Positions 9,146-18,628 of a DNA stretch of 64,000 nt are shown here, piece after piece (the stretch's first letter is position 1; each line of letters begins with the position of its first letter). The notes under the pieces were generated by a model that had not been told where the DNA came from, did not search any database, and was given only the letters and a program-made list of their open reading frames with translations. Location of the stretch: NCBI RefSeq assembly GCF_021462825.1, contig NZ_JAKEEB010000009.1, positions 1 to 64,000 of the forward strand. The letters are read 5' to 3'. Both the position numbers and the translations under genes were made by a program. The stretch comes from Streptomyces glomeratus (GTDB lineage: Bacteria > Actinomycetota > Actinomycetes > Streptomycetales > Streptomycetaceae).

Positions 9146-9174
9146 CTAATTTGTTAATCGCCATGACGAAATAG
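9146..9174. promoter_or_regulatory. Candidate XylR/ROK operator between xylB and xylA
   Basis: AT-rich imperfect inverted repeat: CTAATTTGTTA (9146-9156), 7-nt spacer, TGACGAAATAG (9164-9174), with 8 of 11 arm positions matching. It lies in the xylB-xylA divergent gap, 24 bp upstream of xylA, and stands out in GC-rich DNA. The left arm resembles the TTAGTTTGTT half-site of Bacillus XylR, which is also a ROK protein. Binding is inferred. Confidence 0.55.
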
Positions 9175-10365
<1,191 letters not shown>

Positions 10366-10368
10366 TCA

Positions 10369-10398
10369 CCGGGGCTCGTCCTCCTCTGCCGGCCCCGG
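10369..10398 (+). terminator. Hairpin after xylA
   Basis: Perfect 7-bp stem CCGGGGC (10369-10375) with GCCCCGG (10392-10398) and a 16-nt loop, starting 4 bp after the xylA stop. No T-run. Confidence 0.5.
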
Positions 10399-10496
10399 CA
10401 CGGAATGCCGCGGAACCGTGCGATCCGTCAGATGAGTCCGCATCAACTGCCGGGTAGGGGTCGCATCATGGCGGGTTGGGGGCGATTCTTGACGGT

Positions 10497-11030
10497 ATGG
10501 CTATGCCGCCGATGCCACCCGGCCCGCCGGAAGACACGCCGCCCTGGGACGACGACCGAACCGGTCCGCCACCCGGAGGACATGGCTTCCCTCCCGGGGG
10601 CTACGGTCCGCCGCCCGGCGGCGGTCACGGGTCGTCGGGTGGCGGCCGGTCGTCGTGGGGTGGCGGCCGGTCGTCGTGGGGCGGCGGTGACGGGATGCCG
10701 CCGGACCCGCCGTCGGGCCGCCCGCGCCGCCCGGCCCTCTTCCTCGTGCTCTCCGTGATCGTGGCGCTGGGGATCATCGCGTTGGTCCTGATGGTGCACA
10801 GCGGCGACGGATCCCCGAAGGAGAAGCCGAGTCCCGGGAGCACGAGCCGGTCGGCCGCTCCGTCCCTGGGCATCCCGACCGCATTTCCGACCGCACTGCC
10901 CTCACGGCTGCCCTCGGGCCTGCCGACCACGCTGCCGTCGGGGTTCCCCAGCGCACTGCCCAGCGGCTTTCCGACCGCCGTCCCGAGCGGCATCGAGTCG
11001 CTTTTCGCGGACGTGGCGGCAACGCCGTGA
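10497..11030 (+). CDS. Pro/Gly-rich single-pass membrane protein of unknown function
   Basis: About 177 residues from ATG 10497 (ATG 10503 and a GTG at 10476 are alternatives; none has a convincing ribosome binding site). A cytoplasmic Pro/Gly-rich head with a GGGRSSWGGGRSSWGGG duplication leads to one membrane segment (ALFLVLSVIVALGIIALVLM). The extracytoplasmic tail contains about ten LPSG/FPTA-type Pro-Ser-Gly repeats. Such low-complexity tails often span the cell wall. Not recognised as a named family. The gene follows xylA but is separated from it by a hairpin. Confidence 0.6.
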   Translation: MAMPPMPPGPPEDTPPWDDDRTGPPPGGHGFPPGGYGPPPGGGHGSSGGGRSSWGGGRSSWGGGDGMPPDPPSGRPRRPALFLVLSVIVALGIIALVLMVHSGDGSPKEKPSPGSTSRSAAPSLGIPTAFPTALPSRLPSGLPTTLPSGFPSALPSGFPTAVPSGIESLFADVAATP

Positions 11031-11075
11031 CCAAGCGCCGTCCGGGGCGGTAGTGAGCGGCGGAACCGCCGCGTA

Positions 11076-11121
11076 CGCCACGCGCGCGTGCGCCCGATGT
11101 GCGGAGCACACGCGCGTGGCG
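11076..11121. terminator. Bidirectional terminator hairpin
   Basis: Stem CGCCACGCGCG (11076-11086) pairs with CGCGCGTGGCG (11111-11121), a perfect 11-bp match. It is located between the convergent stops of the Pro/Gly-rich membrane protein and the phytase-like esterase. Confidence 0.75.
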
Positions 11122-11134
11122 GACGGCGACGCGC

Positions 11135-12472
11135 TCAGACCCCCTTCGGCAGCCGCACGTACACGACCGTCGTCTCGATGCCGCTGTCGACCAGCCGGCC
11201 CTGCGCGTCGAACGCGCCCGAACCGTCCGTCATCCCGAAGTCGTTGTCGTTGACGAGTGCGAGGGTGTGGTGATCCACGCGCGCGATGCCCTCGATCTTC
11301 CCGGGCACGCCCTCGACCTTGCCGAGATCGACGACCAGTCGCTTGTCCAGCACCGGAACGCCGGAGGCGGCCGGGTCCTCCAACTGCTCCAGGGACGGGG
11401 AGGTGGTGTCGTCGTCGTAGGGGCCACCCAGGATGTCCGCGCTCCGCGTGAGCCGGACCAGCTGGAGCCGCGCCGCCTTGTCGGTGCGCTCCTCGACGAG
11501 GAGCCTGTCACCTCCGACGGCCACCACGGAGGAGATCCTCAGCTCCGAGGTGTCGTCCTCGCTCGGGTCCACGACGTTCACCGGGTCGAACCGGTACGCG
11601 TACTCCGCGGTCACGGCCCGCTTCCTCGGGGAGAAGCGCAGCAGACGTGTGGTGCGCGAGGCGTCCCCCGCGGTGCCGTCGGGCAGGGACAGCGGGCTCT
11701 GCAGGGCCATCACCAGATCCCCGTCGGGGAGTTGGGCGAGTCCTTCGAAGCCACGGTTGCCCTTCCGGTGCAGAAGGACGGACGGCAGCGCCTCGACAAC
11801 CGGGTAGTCGGTGCCGGTCAGGTTCAGGCCCTTGGGCACGTACCTCGTGAGGACCTCCCCACGTGCGGAGACATGGATCAGCGACGGTCCGTACTCGTCG
11901 ACGAGCCAGAAGCTGCCGTCCTCGGCCCGCACCACACCCTCGGTGTCGAGGCCGTCCGGGTTGTACGCGAGCGCCTTCTGCGCGTCGTAGGAGTACGGCG
12001 CCTCGTCCCGGCCCCGCTGGTTGGGCAGCCCGGTGACGGGCTTGCCGGAGGAGGTGGTGAGGGGGATCGCAGCGAGCACCTTCACGCTGTTGCCGCAGAC
12101 GCGGATCTTCACGATCGCCGGGTCGAAACCGGGCACCGGGAAGGTCCGGCGCTTCTTGCCGTCCACCTTGATCTGGCCGTTCGGACCCCGGTCCGTCACG
12201 GTCCAGAACTCGCCCTTGCGGCCTGCCGGGTAGATGTCGCTGCCGATCCCGCCGAGGTCGATGCCGTGGTCGTCCCCCACCGTGCCGGGCAGCAACGCGT
12301 TGCTGAACGCGCCCAACGGGATCTCCCCGAGCGTGGCGGTGCGCGTCACCTCCGGCTGGTCGCCGTGTGCGCTCGCGGTGCCGGTGACCGCGAGGGCGGC
12401 CAGGACTGCGAGCGGTACGCTCGCCGCGACTGAGCGGTGCACACGGCGTCGACCGGCTGCATGCGGGGACAT
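11135..12472 (-). CDS. Secreted esterase-like phytase-family protein
   Basis: About 445 residues from ATG 12472, preceded by AGGAGG. The N-terminus is a Sec signal (VAASVPLAVLAALAVTGTAS, cleavage after ASA). The mature part matches the 'esterase-like activity of phytase' family (PF13449): GGIGSDIYPA, WTVTDRGPNG, then NPDGLDTEGVVRAEDGSFWL, RGFEGLAQLPDG and GKIEGIARVDHHTLALVNDN, which are repeated blades of a beta-propeller with acidic calcium-type loops. It probably hydrolyses phosphate esters outside the cell. No regulatory box was seen upstream. Confidence 0.85.
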   Translation of the reverse strand: MSPHAAGRRRVHRSVAASVPLAVLAALAVTGTASAHGDQPEVTRTATLGEIPLGAFSNALLPGTVGDDHGIDLGGIGSDIYPAGRKGEFWTVTDRGPNGQIKVDGKKRRTFPVPGFDPAIVKIRVCGNSVKVLAAIPLTTSSGKPVTGLPNQRGRDEAPYSYDAQKALAYNPDGLDTEGVVRAEDGSFWLVDEYGPSLIHVSARGEVLTRYVPKGLNLTGTDYPVVEALPSVLLHRKGNRGFEGLAQLPDGDLVMALQSPLSLPDGTAGDASRTTRLLRFSPRKRAVTAEYAYRFDPVNVVDPSEDDTSELRISSVVAVGGDRLLVEERTDKAARLQLVRLTRSADILGGPYDDDTTSPSLEQLEDPAASGVPVLDKRLVVDLGKVEGVPGKIEGIARVDHHTLALVNDNDFGMTDGSGAFDAQGRLVDSGIETTVVYVRLPKGV

Positions 12473-12989
12473 CGGGGCCTCCTGGGGCACAAGTTCGTTG
12501 ACAGCGGCCAGAGTTGGCCCCGATGCGGAACACCGCGCGACGGCCGGGTGAACGCGAGGCGTCGGCCGTCGATCGGGTCGACGCCCGGCCTGGGGAACCG
12601 CGCCCGACACCTGCGCGGGCGTGCGTCCAGTGGGCCTGTCGTGGATGATCGAGGTGGACCTGTCAGGAGCCTGCACGGGACACCCAACAGTCCCGTCACG
12701 GGGTGGGCGGCCCTGCAGAGATGAGCGGGCCCGGCGCCCTGCAGAGATGAGCGGGCCCGGCGCCCTGCAGAGATGAGCGGGCCCGGCGCCCTGCAGAGAC
12801 GGGCGGGCCCGGCGGCCTGCAGAGACCGGGCGGGCCGGTCAGGGACGGGCGAGCGGGTTTCTCAGTGGTGAGTGAGGGATCCGCCTCAGGGTCGTCTCAG
12901 GGCCGTCTCAGGGTCACGGCCGGGAACCGCGCGCAGGACGCACCCGTTCTCCCAGCAGAGAGCGGCACTGACCGCGAAGGAGGCGGCAC
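12473..12989. other. Intergenic region holding the phytase promoter and a tandem repeat
   Basis: About 520 bp without a supported gene. It contains the 26-bp tandem repeat at 12711-12837. A shorter iteration of CTCAGGG(T/C)CGT also occurs three times at about 12885-12915. The divergent promoters of the phytase-like gene and the small membrane protein must lie here. Confidence 0.6.
12711..12837. repeat. 26-bp tandem repeat, about five copies
   Basis: The unit begins CCCTGCAGAGATGAGCGGGC and ends CCGGCG (26 bp). Copies at 12711, 12737 and 12763 are identical or nearly so. The copies at 12789 and 12815 carry substitutions (GAGACGGGCG, GAGACCGGGCG). There are no spacers, so it is not CRISPR. Each unit contains a GGGCCC/CCGG-type self-complementary core. 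Confidence 0.85.
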
Positions 12990-13172
12990 ATGTCGAAGAA
13001 CGCGAAGATCGCCACGGGGGGAGTGCTCGTCGGACTCCTCCTGTGGATATGGCTCCCCTGGTGGGCTGTCCTCCTGATCATCGTGGGAGTCCCCACGGCC
13101 GCGTACCTCACCCTGGACCCGTCCCAGCGGCGCAGGCTGCGCCGGGTGACACGCAAGGAACTCGGCCGCTGA
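12990..13172 (+). CDS. Small conserved membrane protein
   Basis: A 60-residue protein with an excellent GAAGGAGG ribosome binding site 6 nt before ATG 12990. One long hydrophobic stretch spans about residues 9-42 (GVLVGLLLWIWLPWWAVLLI and onward), probably two closely packed helices or one long helix, followed by an arginine-rich cytoplasmic tail (RRRLRRVTRK). Function unknown. Ribosome binding site and codon use support a real gene despite its size. Confidence 0.75.
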   Translation: MSKNAKIATGGVLVGLLLWIWLPWWAVLLIIVGVPTAAYLTLDPSQRRRLRRVTRKELGR

Positions 13173-13224
13173 GGACCAGGGGGTTTCGTTTGGGACGCCG
13201 CGGACCCGGGCTGATCCAAGCCCC

Positions 13225-14601
13225 CTAGCGGTCCGCCGCCTGCCCCGCCAAGGCGCAGGAGTCGACCACGTCGCCACCCGCGGGCCTGCCGACGGTACGG
13301 TCCGCGGGCGGTCGCTCGCCCCGCTCCACCCACGCGGTGAGCGCATCGAAGGCAGCGCGGTAGCAGGGCAGGATCGGCCGCAGCCGATCGGGAAAGGAGT
13401 CGTACAGCCCGTCGACGTGGGTACCGCCCTGGACGGTGTAGAAGCGGTGCAGCGGTCCTCGCCCGCTTTCCCGCACCATGCGCGCGTACACGTCCGAGTC
13501 CGTGGCCTTGGGCAGCAGCACATCCAGGTCGCCGTGCAGCGTGATCAGTGGTCTGCCGATCCGCCCGGTGAGCGCGACACGGGCCACCGCGCGCCGCACG
13601 GACGCGGGCCGCGCCGCATAGTCGTACGCCGCGTCCGAGGGGCAGGGGGCAAGGATCTGCTCCGCCGTCGACCCGGCCGACGGACCGGGACACGCGGCGT
13701 CGTACGAGGGGTCGAACTCGGCGCGGTAGATCTTCTGGGTGACACCCCAGTACGCCCTCTCGTGGTACGGCCACAGGAATTCCGACCCACGCGGGTATCC
13801 CGCGGCGTACAGATCCTCGTCCCGGGCCGAGCCAAGTATGCGGGCCACGGCCACCGGCAGTGACGTCAGGAGGCCCGGACCCTCCACCGTCCACAGCGCG
13901 CCCTCCCAGTCCACGCCGCCGTCGTAGAGCTCGGGGTGGTGTTCCAGCTGCCAGCGCGTGAGGTAGCCGCCGTTGCTGATGCCGGTCATGTACGTGCGCC
14001 GGGGAGCGCGCCCGTAGCGCTCGGCCACCACACGCTTCGCGGCGAGCGTGAGCTGGGTCGTGCGCCGGTTCCATTCGGCGACGGCATCGCCGGGCCGGGT
14101 CCCGTCGCGGTAGAAGTCCGGCCCGCTGTTGCCCTTGTCGGTCGCCGCATACGCATAGCCCTGGGCGAGCACCCGGTCGGAGATCGCCGTGTCGGTCGCG
14201 TACTGCTTGCGGGTACCGGGGGCTCCCGTCACGACGAGGCCGCCGTTCCACCGGTCGGGCAGCCGGATCACGAACTGGGCGTCGTGCCGCCAGCCGTGCG
14301 TGGTGTTGGTGGACGAGTCGTCCGGGAAGTACCCGTCGATCTGCAGTCCCGCAACGCCCGACGGATTGCGGGTCTCCCTGGCGGTCAGGCCGGCCTGGTC
14401 GGCCAGGTCCGTGTACGGAGTCCCCGCGAGCCCGGATGTCGTCAGATCGTCCAGACAGGCGCTCCGCTGGAGCGCCGCACCCGGTACCCGCACCCGCTCC
14501 TGCCGGTCGCAGCGGTCACCGCCGGCGGCCGCCGCGGGGCCGGTGAGAGCCGAGGTCAGCAGAGCGGCGGCGCAGAGAGCGATGCTTCGGGACAGGCGCA
14601 C
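13225..14601 (-). CDS. Secreted alpha/beta hydrolase (tannase / hydroxybutyrate-oligomer hydrolase-like)
   Basis: About 458 residues from GTG 14601 behind GGAGG; the reading upstream to 14739 is not needed. A Sec signal (SIALCAAALLTSALTGPAAA) leads to a mature enzyme with nucleophile elbow GISNGGYLT, acid in HGDLDVLLP and His in GGTHVDGLYD, forming a Ser-Asp-His triad. An internal Cys pair (CPGPSAGS...LAPC) and terminal Cys suggest disulfides, as expected for an exported protein. The overall arrangement resembles tannase/feruloyl esterase and 3-hydroxybutyrate oligomer hydrolase families. Exact ester unknown. Confidence 0.8.
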   Translation of the reverse strand: MRLSRSIALCAAALLTSALTGPAAAAGGDRCDRQERVRVPGAALQRSACLDDLTTSGLAGTPYTDLADQAGLTARETRNPSGVAGLQIDGYFPDDSSTNTTHGWRHDAQFVIRLPDRWNGGLVVTGAPGTRKQYATDTAISDRVLAQGYAYAATDKGNSGPDFYRDGTRPGDAVAEWNRRTTQLTLAAKRVVAERYGRAPRRTYMTGISNGGYLTRWQLEHHPELYDGGVDWEGALWTVEGPGLLTSLPVAVARILGSARDEDLYAAGYPRGSEFLWPYHERAYWGVTQKIYRAEFDPSYDAACPGPSAGSTAEQILAPCPSDAAYDYAARPASVRRAVARVALTGRIGRPLITLHGDLDVLLPKATDSDVYARMVRESGRGPLHRFYTVQGGTHVDGLYDSFPDRLRPILPCYRAAFDALTAWVERGERPPADRTVGRPAGGDVVDSCALAGQAADR

Positions 14602-14927
14602 GGAAGCCTCCGGGATACGACGGGAGTGGAACGGCTGCCCATGCTGCGACCACAGAAGCTCTTCGGCCATGGGCGCGGGCCACATGGAGACCGACGGGCG
14701 TGTGGGGGCCGAGGACGCATCTCCCACCGTTCGCGCCAACGGGGATGTCCCGTCCGCCGCGCTGCGCTCTGTCCGTCGCGCTGCGCTTTGTCGACAGTGC
14801 TACGCGCGACCACCGTGTGGTGCCCGGTCCTCTGCCCCAGACCCGGCCACGGCGCCCGGTGCTCTGCGCCAGGCCACGGCGTTGCGCCGGCCCACGGCGT
14901 CCTCCGCCCCGTCTCCGGTTCCGCCCC
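14602..14927. other. Intergenic region with degenerate short repeats
   Basis: About 325 bp without a supported gene. A 20-bp unit is imperfectly doubled at about 14750-14792 (GTCCGCCGCGCTGCGCTCT and GTCCGTCGCGCTGCGCTTT). CCACGGCG recurs three times at about 14846-14904. The hydrolase promoter should be at its left. Confidence 0.5.
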
Positions 14928-15770
14928 TCAGGCCGGGCGGACCGCCAACTTGTCCAGCGCCTCGAGCAGTCCGGGCAACTTCGCGCCGCGGCCCACGGGG
15001 ACCACCTCGCCGGGCTTCCCGTCGAGCAGCAAGAAGGCGATGTCGTCGGTTCTGGCCACCATGGACCAGCCGGGCCCGTCCGCGCGCAGGGTGCGGGCGT
15101 CGCCCGGTGCGAAGGAGGAGCGGACACGGCCCAGCGGCGGGGGAGTGTCCACGTAGGCATGTGCCTCCGCGAGGGCGCGGCGGATATCGGCGCCGGCCTT
15201 CTTGCCACCGCTGTCGTCGGCGTTCTCCGCCTCTTCCCCGTCCGGTACCGCAGGCTCTGCGGATGCGAAGAAGTCGTCGCCGAGCTGCTCGCGCCACACC
15301 GACCACTGGAGCGCGACCGCGTCGGCCCCCAGGCGCCGTTGCGCCGGACCCCAGGTTTGGGTGTCCGGCGGGGAGAGCGGCTCGCGGTCGGTGAGCCCGG
15401 GAGCTGGGTCGTGCGGCGCCGGCAGACCCGGGGCCGCGACGGCCACCGCCAGGGGCCACCCCGGCAGTGCGGCGACGACCGTGCGCTCGTCCGGCGACAG
15501 CTCGTACTCCATGCCGCAGTCCCAGGAGGCGATAGCCACGGCCACCAGCGACACGTCGTCGATGACCACGGTCCAGCGCGCACCGTCGCCGTCCTGGCCG
15601 AGCACGAGGCCGTACCCGTCGGCCACGGGCGGCAGGTCGAGCGCCGCACAGGCCGCCGGATAGTCGTCGCCGAGCACGCTCGGGAACTGCGCGGGTGTCA
15701 GCAGAGCCGCCGTCAGCACATACAGCGCGTCGTCCTCGGCGGCGACGGCGTCCTCGTCCGTCCCGGCCAT
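14928..15770 (-). CDS. Conserved hypothetical protein
   Basis: About 280 residues from ATG 15770, preceded by AGGAGG. It is acidic with no signal peptide or membrane span, so probably cytoplasmic. Conserved-looking segments are ALYVLTAALLTPAQF near the start, WTVVIDDVSLVAVAIASWDC in the middle and WSMVARTDDIAFLLLDG near the end. A low-complexity acidic linker (EEAENADDSGGKK) separates two globular parts. I do not recognise the family. Isolated; the next gene to the right is divergent. Confidence 0.7.
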   Translation of the reverse strand: MAGTDEDAVAAEDDALYVLTAALLTPAQFPSVLGDDYPAACAALDLPPVADGYGLVLGQDGDGARWTVVIDDVSLVAVAIASWDCGMEYELSPDERTVVAALPGWPLAVAVAAPGLPAPHDPAPGLTDREPLSPPDTQTWGPAQRRLGADAVALQWSVWREQLGDDFFASAEPAVPDGEEAENADDSGGKKAGADIRRALAEAHAYVDTPPPLGRVRSSFAPGDARTLRADGPGWSMVARTDDIAFLLLDGKPGEVVPVGRGAKLPGLLEALDKLAVRPA

Positions 15771-16046
15771 GCCGTCCTCCTGTGGGTTCGTTCGTCGGCG
15801 CACCCTAATGCGCCCGCCAGCCGGTTGTCACGAGTGCGAATCACACGAGGAACCGCAGTTCTCCGGCTGGAACGGGGCGAAACGGTCGAGTGCGACCCGA
15901 CTCGGGCGGTGGACGGGCCGAGCGGCGTGCGCGCGGCCGCCGATGGCGCCTCGTCGCGCTCCCGTGCCGCCGCGGTCTTCTTGTTCGCATGCCGCCCGCG
16001 CTCTTCCACGTAGAGTTGGAACGCGGTGGCGGAAGGGGGACGGACG

Positions 16047-16952
16047 GTGAAGCGCTTCGAGCGGCTCGAACGGATCCGGCGCCTGGATCCCGAGAAGGAC
16101 GCGCCGGAGATCTATCGGCTCAGCGCCGCCTACGAGTTCCCCTGGGACTACACGCGCGCCCTCGAGCTGGCCCTCTACCGCACGTACGCCGTCCCCTCCA
16201 TCGGCCGGCTGCTCGCCGAGACCGCGGAGCTGACAGATCGTACGCAGAAGAGATACGACGACACCTCGCTGCTCCTCGACACCGTCGTCGAGTACGGCTT
16301 CGACAGCGAGGAGGGCCGGACCGCCATCCGCCGCATCAACCAGATGCACCGAAGCTACGACATCAGCGACGACGACATGCGGTATGTGCTCTGCACCTTC
16401 GTGGTGATGCCCAAACGGTGGATCGACGCCTACGGATGGCGCAGACTGTCCCGTCACGAGGCCGTCGCTTCCGCCGTTCACTACCGCACCCTGGGCCGGC
16501 ACATGGGCATCAAGGACATTCCGGAGACGTTCGAGGAGTTCGAAACCTGCCTCGATGCCTACGAGGCGGCCCACTTCGCCTGGGACCCGGCGGCCCGGCA
16601 GGTGTCCGACGCCACTTTGGACCTGATGGCCTCCTGGTATCCGAGCCCGCTCGCACCCCTGCTCCGCCGTACGACGCTCGCCCTGCTGGGCGACTCACTC
16701 CTCGGTGCCTTCCGGTACGAGCCGCCGAGTGCGGTCACGCGTGCGCTGGTGCGCCGTGCGGTCCGCGCCCGCGGCCGTATCGTCCGTCTGATGCCGCCGC
16801 GCCGCGCTCCGCACTTCGCGAGGCAGAACTGGGAAATCAAGGGCTACCCCAACGGCTATCGCATCGCCGATCTCGGCACCCGTCCCGTCCCCGGTGTGAG
16901 AGGCTGCCCGGTCCGCAGGGAACAGGATTCGGCGGCCACCCCCGCCGAGTGA
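16047..16952 (+). CDS. Oxygenase MpaB family protein (DUF2236)
   Basis: About 301 residues from GTG 16047, which follows AAGGGGGA; a GTG at 16026 would add seven residues. The sequence matches the DUF2236/MpaB family, which includes fungal MpaB and the rubber oxygenase Lcp fold. It has RRINQMHRSYDISDDDMRYV (family His-containing helix), LCTFVVMPKRWIDAYGWRRL and a C-terminal LMPPRRAPHFARQNWEIKGY. Members bind haem b through His and oxidise hydrophobic substrates. There is no enzyme partner nearby, so the substrate cannot be predicted. Confidence 0.82.
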   Translation: MKRFERLERIRRLDPEKDAPEIYRLSAAYEFPWDYTRALELALYRTYAVPSIGRLLAETAELTDRTQKRYDDTSLLLDTVVEYGFDSEEGRTAIRRINQMHRSYDISDDDMRYVLCTFVVMPKRWIDAYGWRRLSRHEAVASAVHYRTLGRHMGIKDIPETFEEFETCLDAYEAAHFAWDPAARQVSDATLDLMASWYPSPLAPLLRRTTLALLGDSLLGAFRYEPPSAVTRALVRRAVRARGRIVRLMPPRRAPHFARQNWEIKGYPNGYRIADLGTRPVPGVRGCPVRREQDSAATPAE

Positions 16953-17053
16953 TCCGGGTGCAGTCCGTCGCCTCCCGGTTGGGCTGAGCGGTGACCTCGA
17001 CGGTGGGTCGGGGTCCACAAGCAGGCGATACCGCTTCGTGAACCGTGCCCAGT

Positions 17054-17662
17054 TCAGCCCTTCCGCTCGGCCAGGGCGAGGAAGCGGGCGTCCTCGTCGA
17101 CGTACGACGTCATACGCCAGCCGGAATCCGCCAGCAGAGGGCGCAGGTTGGACTCGGCGCGCAGATCGCCGGCAGTGATCTGCCGGCCCTGGCGGGCCGC
17201 GAGGGCCGCCCGGCCGATCGGATGGAAGAGCGCCAGCCGGCCGCCGGGCCGCACCACGCGAGCCAACTCCCGCAGGTTCCCGAGCGGGTCGGGAAGATGG
17301 GCGATGAGACCCGCCGCGAACACCGCGTCGAGGGACTCCGTGCGCAAGGGCAGCGCGGCCACGTCGGCGAGCAGCAGCCGTCCGTCGCGGTCCCGTCCGG
17401 ACCGTGCGGCGGCCTCCAGCATCGCCGGAGTGAGATCCGCGCCGAGGACCACTCCCGACGGACCGACGGCCGCGCGCAGCGGCGGCAGAGCCCGGCCCGT
17501 GCCGCACCCGGCGTCGAGCACGCGGTCACCCTCGTGCAGCCCGAGAGCTGTCACCGCTGCAGCGTAGGCCGGGCCGTCGTCGGGGAACCGAGTGTCCCAG
17601 TCGGCTGCCCGCGCGGCGAAGAACTCCTGGACGTGTGTGTGGTCGTCGCTCATGTTCCGCAT
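17054..17662 (-). CDS. Class I SAM-dependent methyltransferase
   Basis: 202 residues from ATG 17662, which follows GGAGGTGAGG; ATG 17653 is an alternative. Motif I is VLDAGCGTGRALPPL, followed by the acidic strand VVLGADLTPAML and motif LLADVAALPLRTESLDAVFA; LARVVRPGGRLALFHPIG is the post-methyl strand. This is the ubiquinone/menaquinone-like methyltransferase_11 fold. There is no separate substrate domain, so the methyl acceptor is unknown. It is convergent with the MpaB gene and divergent from the MHYT gene. Confidence 0.88.
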   Translation of the reverse strand: MRNMSDDHTHVQEFFAARAADWDTRFPDDGPAYAAAVTALGLHEGDRVLDAGCGTGRALPPLRAAVGPSGVVLGADLTPAMLEAAARSGRDRDGRLLLADVAALPLRTESLDAVFAAGLIAHLPDPLGNLRELARVVRPGGRLALFHPIGRAALAARQGRQITAGDLRAESNLRPLLADSGWRMTSYVDEDARFLALAERKG

Positions 17663-17805
17663 GATTCCTCACCTCCGTGAGGGACACCCCTGCGCGCATG
17701 TACGAACGTGAGGCGATCGCTCCAGGGCCTGTCCAGGTCAGATTCCAACACTTTTCGAAATGCGCACCCTTTGTGCCCCCTCGCCGGGGCTAGCGTCCTG
17801 CGGCC

Positions 17806-18579
17806 ATGGGACACCTGGACCATGCCACATTCGGCTGGCTGACCCCCGTGCTGTCGTACGTGATGGCGTGCATGGGCGCCGCCCTCGGGCTGCGCTGCAC
17901 CGTCCGAGCGCTCGGCGCCACCGGCAGGTCGCGTCGCAACTGGCTCCTCACCGCGGCCTCCGCGATCGGCACCGGCATCTGGACCATGCACTTCGTGGCC
18001 ATGCTCGGTTTCGGCGTCACCGGTACCGAGATCCGCTACGACGTGCCGCTGACCATCCTCAGTCTGCTCGTCGCCGTGATCGTCGTCGGGGTGGGCGTTT
18101 TCGCCGTCGGCTACAGCCGGGACCGGACCCGGGCGCTGCTCCTCGGCGGCCTGACCACCGGCCTCGGCGTGGCGAGCATGCACTACCTGGGCATGGCGGC
18201 GCTGCGGCTGCACGGGGCGGTGCGCTACGACCCGGTGCTGGTCGCGGCCTCCGTCCTGATCGCGGTGGTCGCGGCGACGGCGGCCCTGTGGGCGGGCCTC
18301 AACATCAAGTCACCCGTCGCCGTCACCGTCGCCTCGCTCGTCATGGGGGCGGCGGTCAGCAGCATGCACTACACCGGGATGTTCGCGGTGAGCGTACATG
18401 TCGACCCGTCCAGGCAGGCCCTGCCGGGGGCCGCGGCGATGCAGTTCATCTTCCCCCTCGCCGTCGGTCTCGGTTCCTATCTCTTCCTGACCTCGGCGTT
18501 CGTCGCACTGTCGCCGACCGCGGGCGAGCGCGAGGCCTCCGCCTCGGCCCAGCGACCGGTCGAGCGCGTCGCCCGCTGA
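17806..18579 (+). CDS. MHYT-domain integral membrane sensor
   Basis: A 257-residue protein with about seven membrane helices and three copies of the MHYT signature: MHFVAM, MHYLGM and MHYTGM. MHYT domains are thought to bind copper and sense O2, CO or NO. There is no attached GGDEF, EAL or kinase domain, so it would have to signal through a partner. The next gene, 49 bp downstream on the same strand, is the conservon sensor kinase, making it a plausible accessory sensor of that locus. A cytoplasmic Ala/Arg-rich tail ends the protein. Confidence 0.88.
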   Translation: MGHLDHATFGWLTPVLSYVMACMGAALGLRCTVRALGATGRSRRNWLLTAASAIGTGIWTMHFVAMLGFGVTGTEIRYDVPLTILSLLVAVIVVGVGVFAVGYSRDRTRALLLGGLTTGLGVASMHYLGMAALRLHGAVRYDPVLVAASVLIAVVAATAALWAGLNIKSPVAVTVASLVMGAAVSSMHYTGMFAVSVHVDPSRQALPGAAAMQFIFPLAVGLGSYLFLTSAFVALSPTAGEREASASAQRPVERVAR

Positions 18580-18628
18580 CACCGGGCCCCGCAACGGCAC
18601 GTCCCGACCCACTACGAGCGAGGAGGCC

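Noticed and set aside
12711..12837. Possible CRISPR array
   Set aside because: Repeats are directly adjacent with no unique spacers and no cas genes are present.
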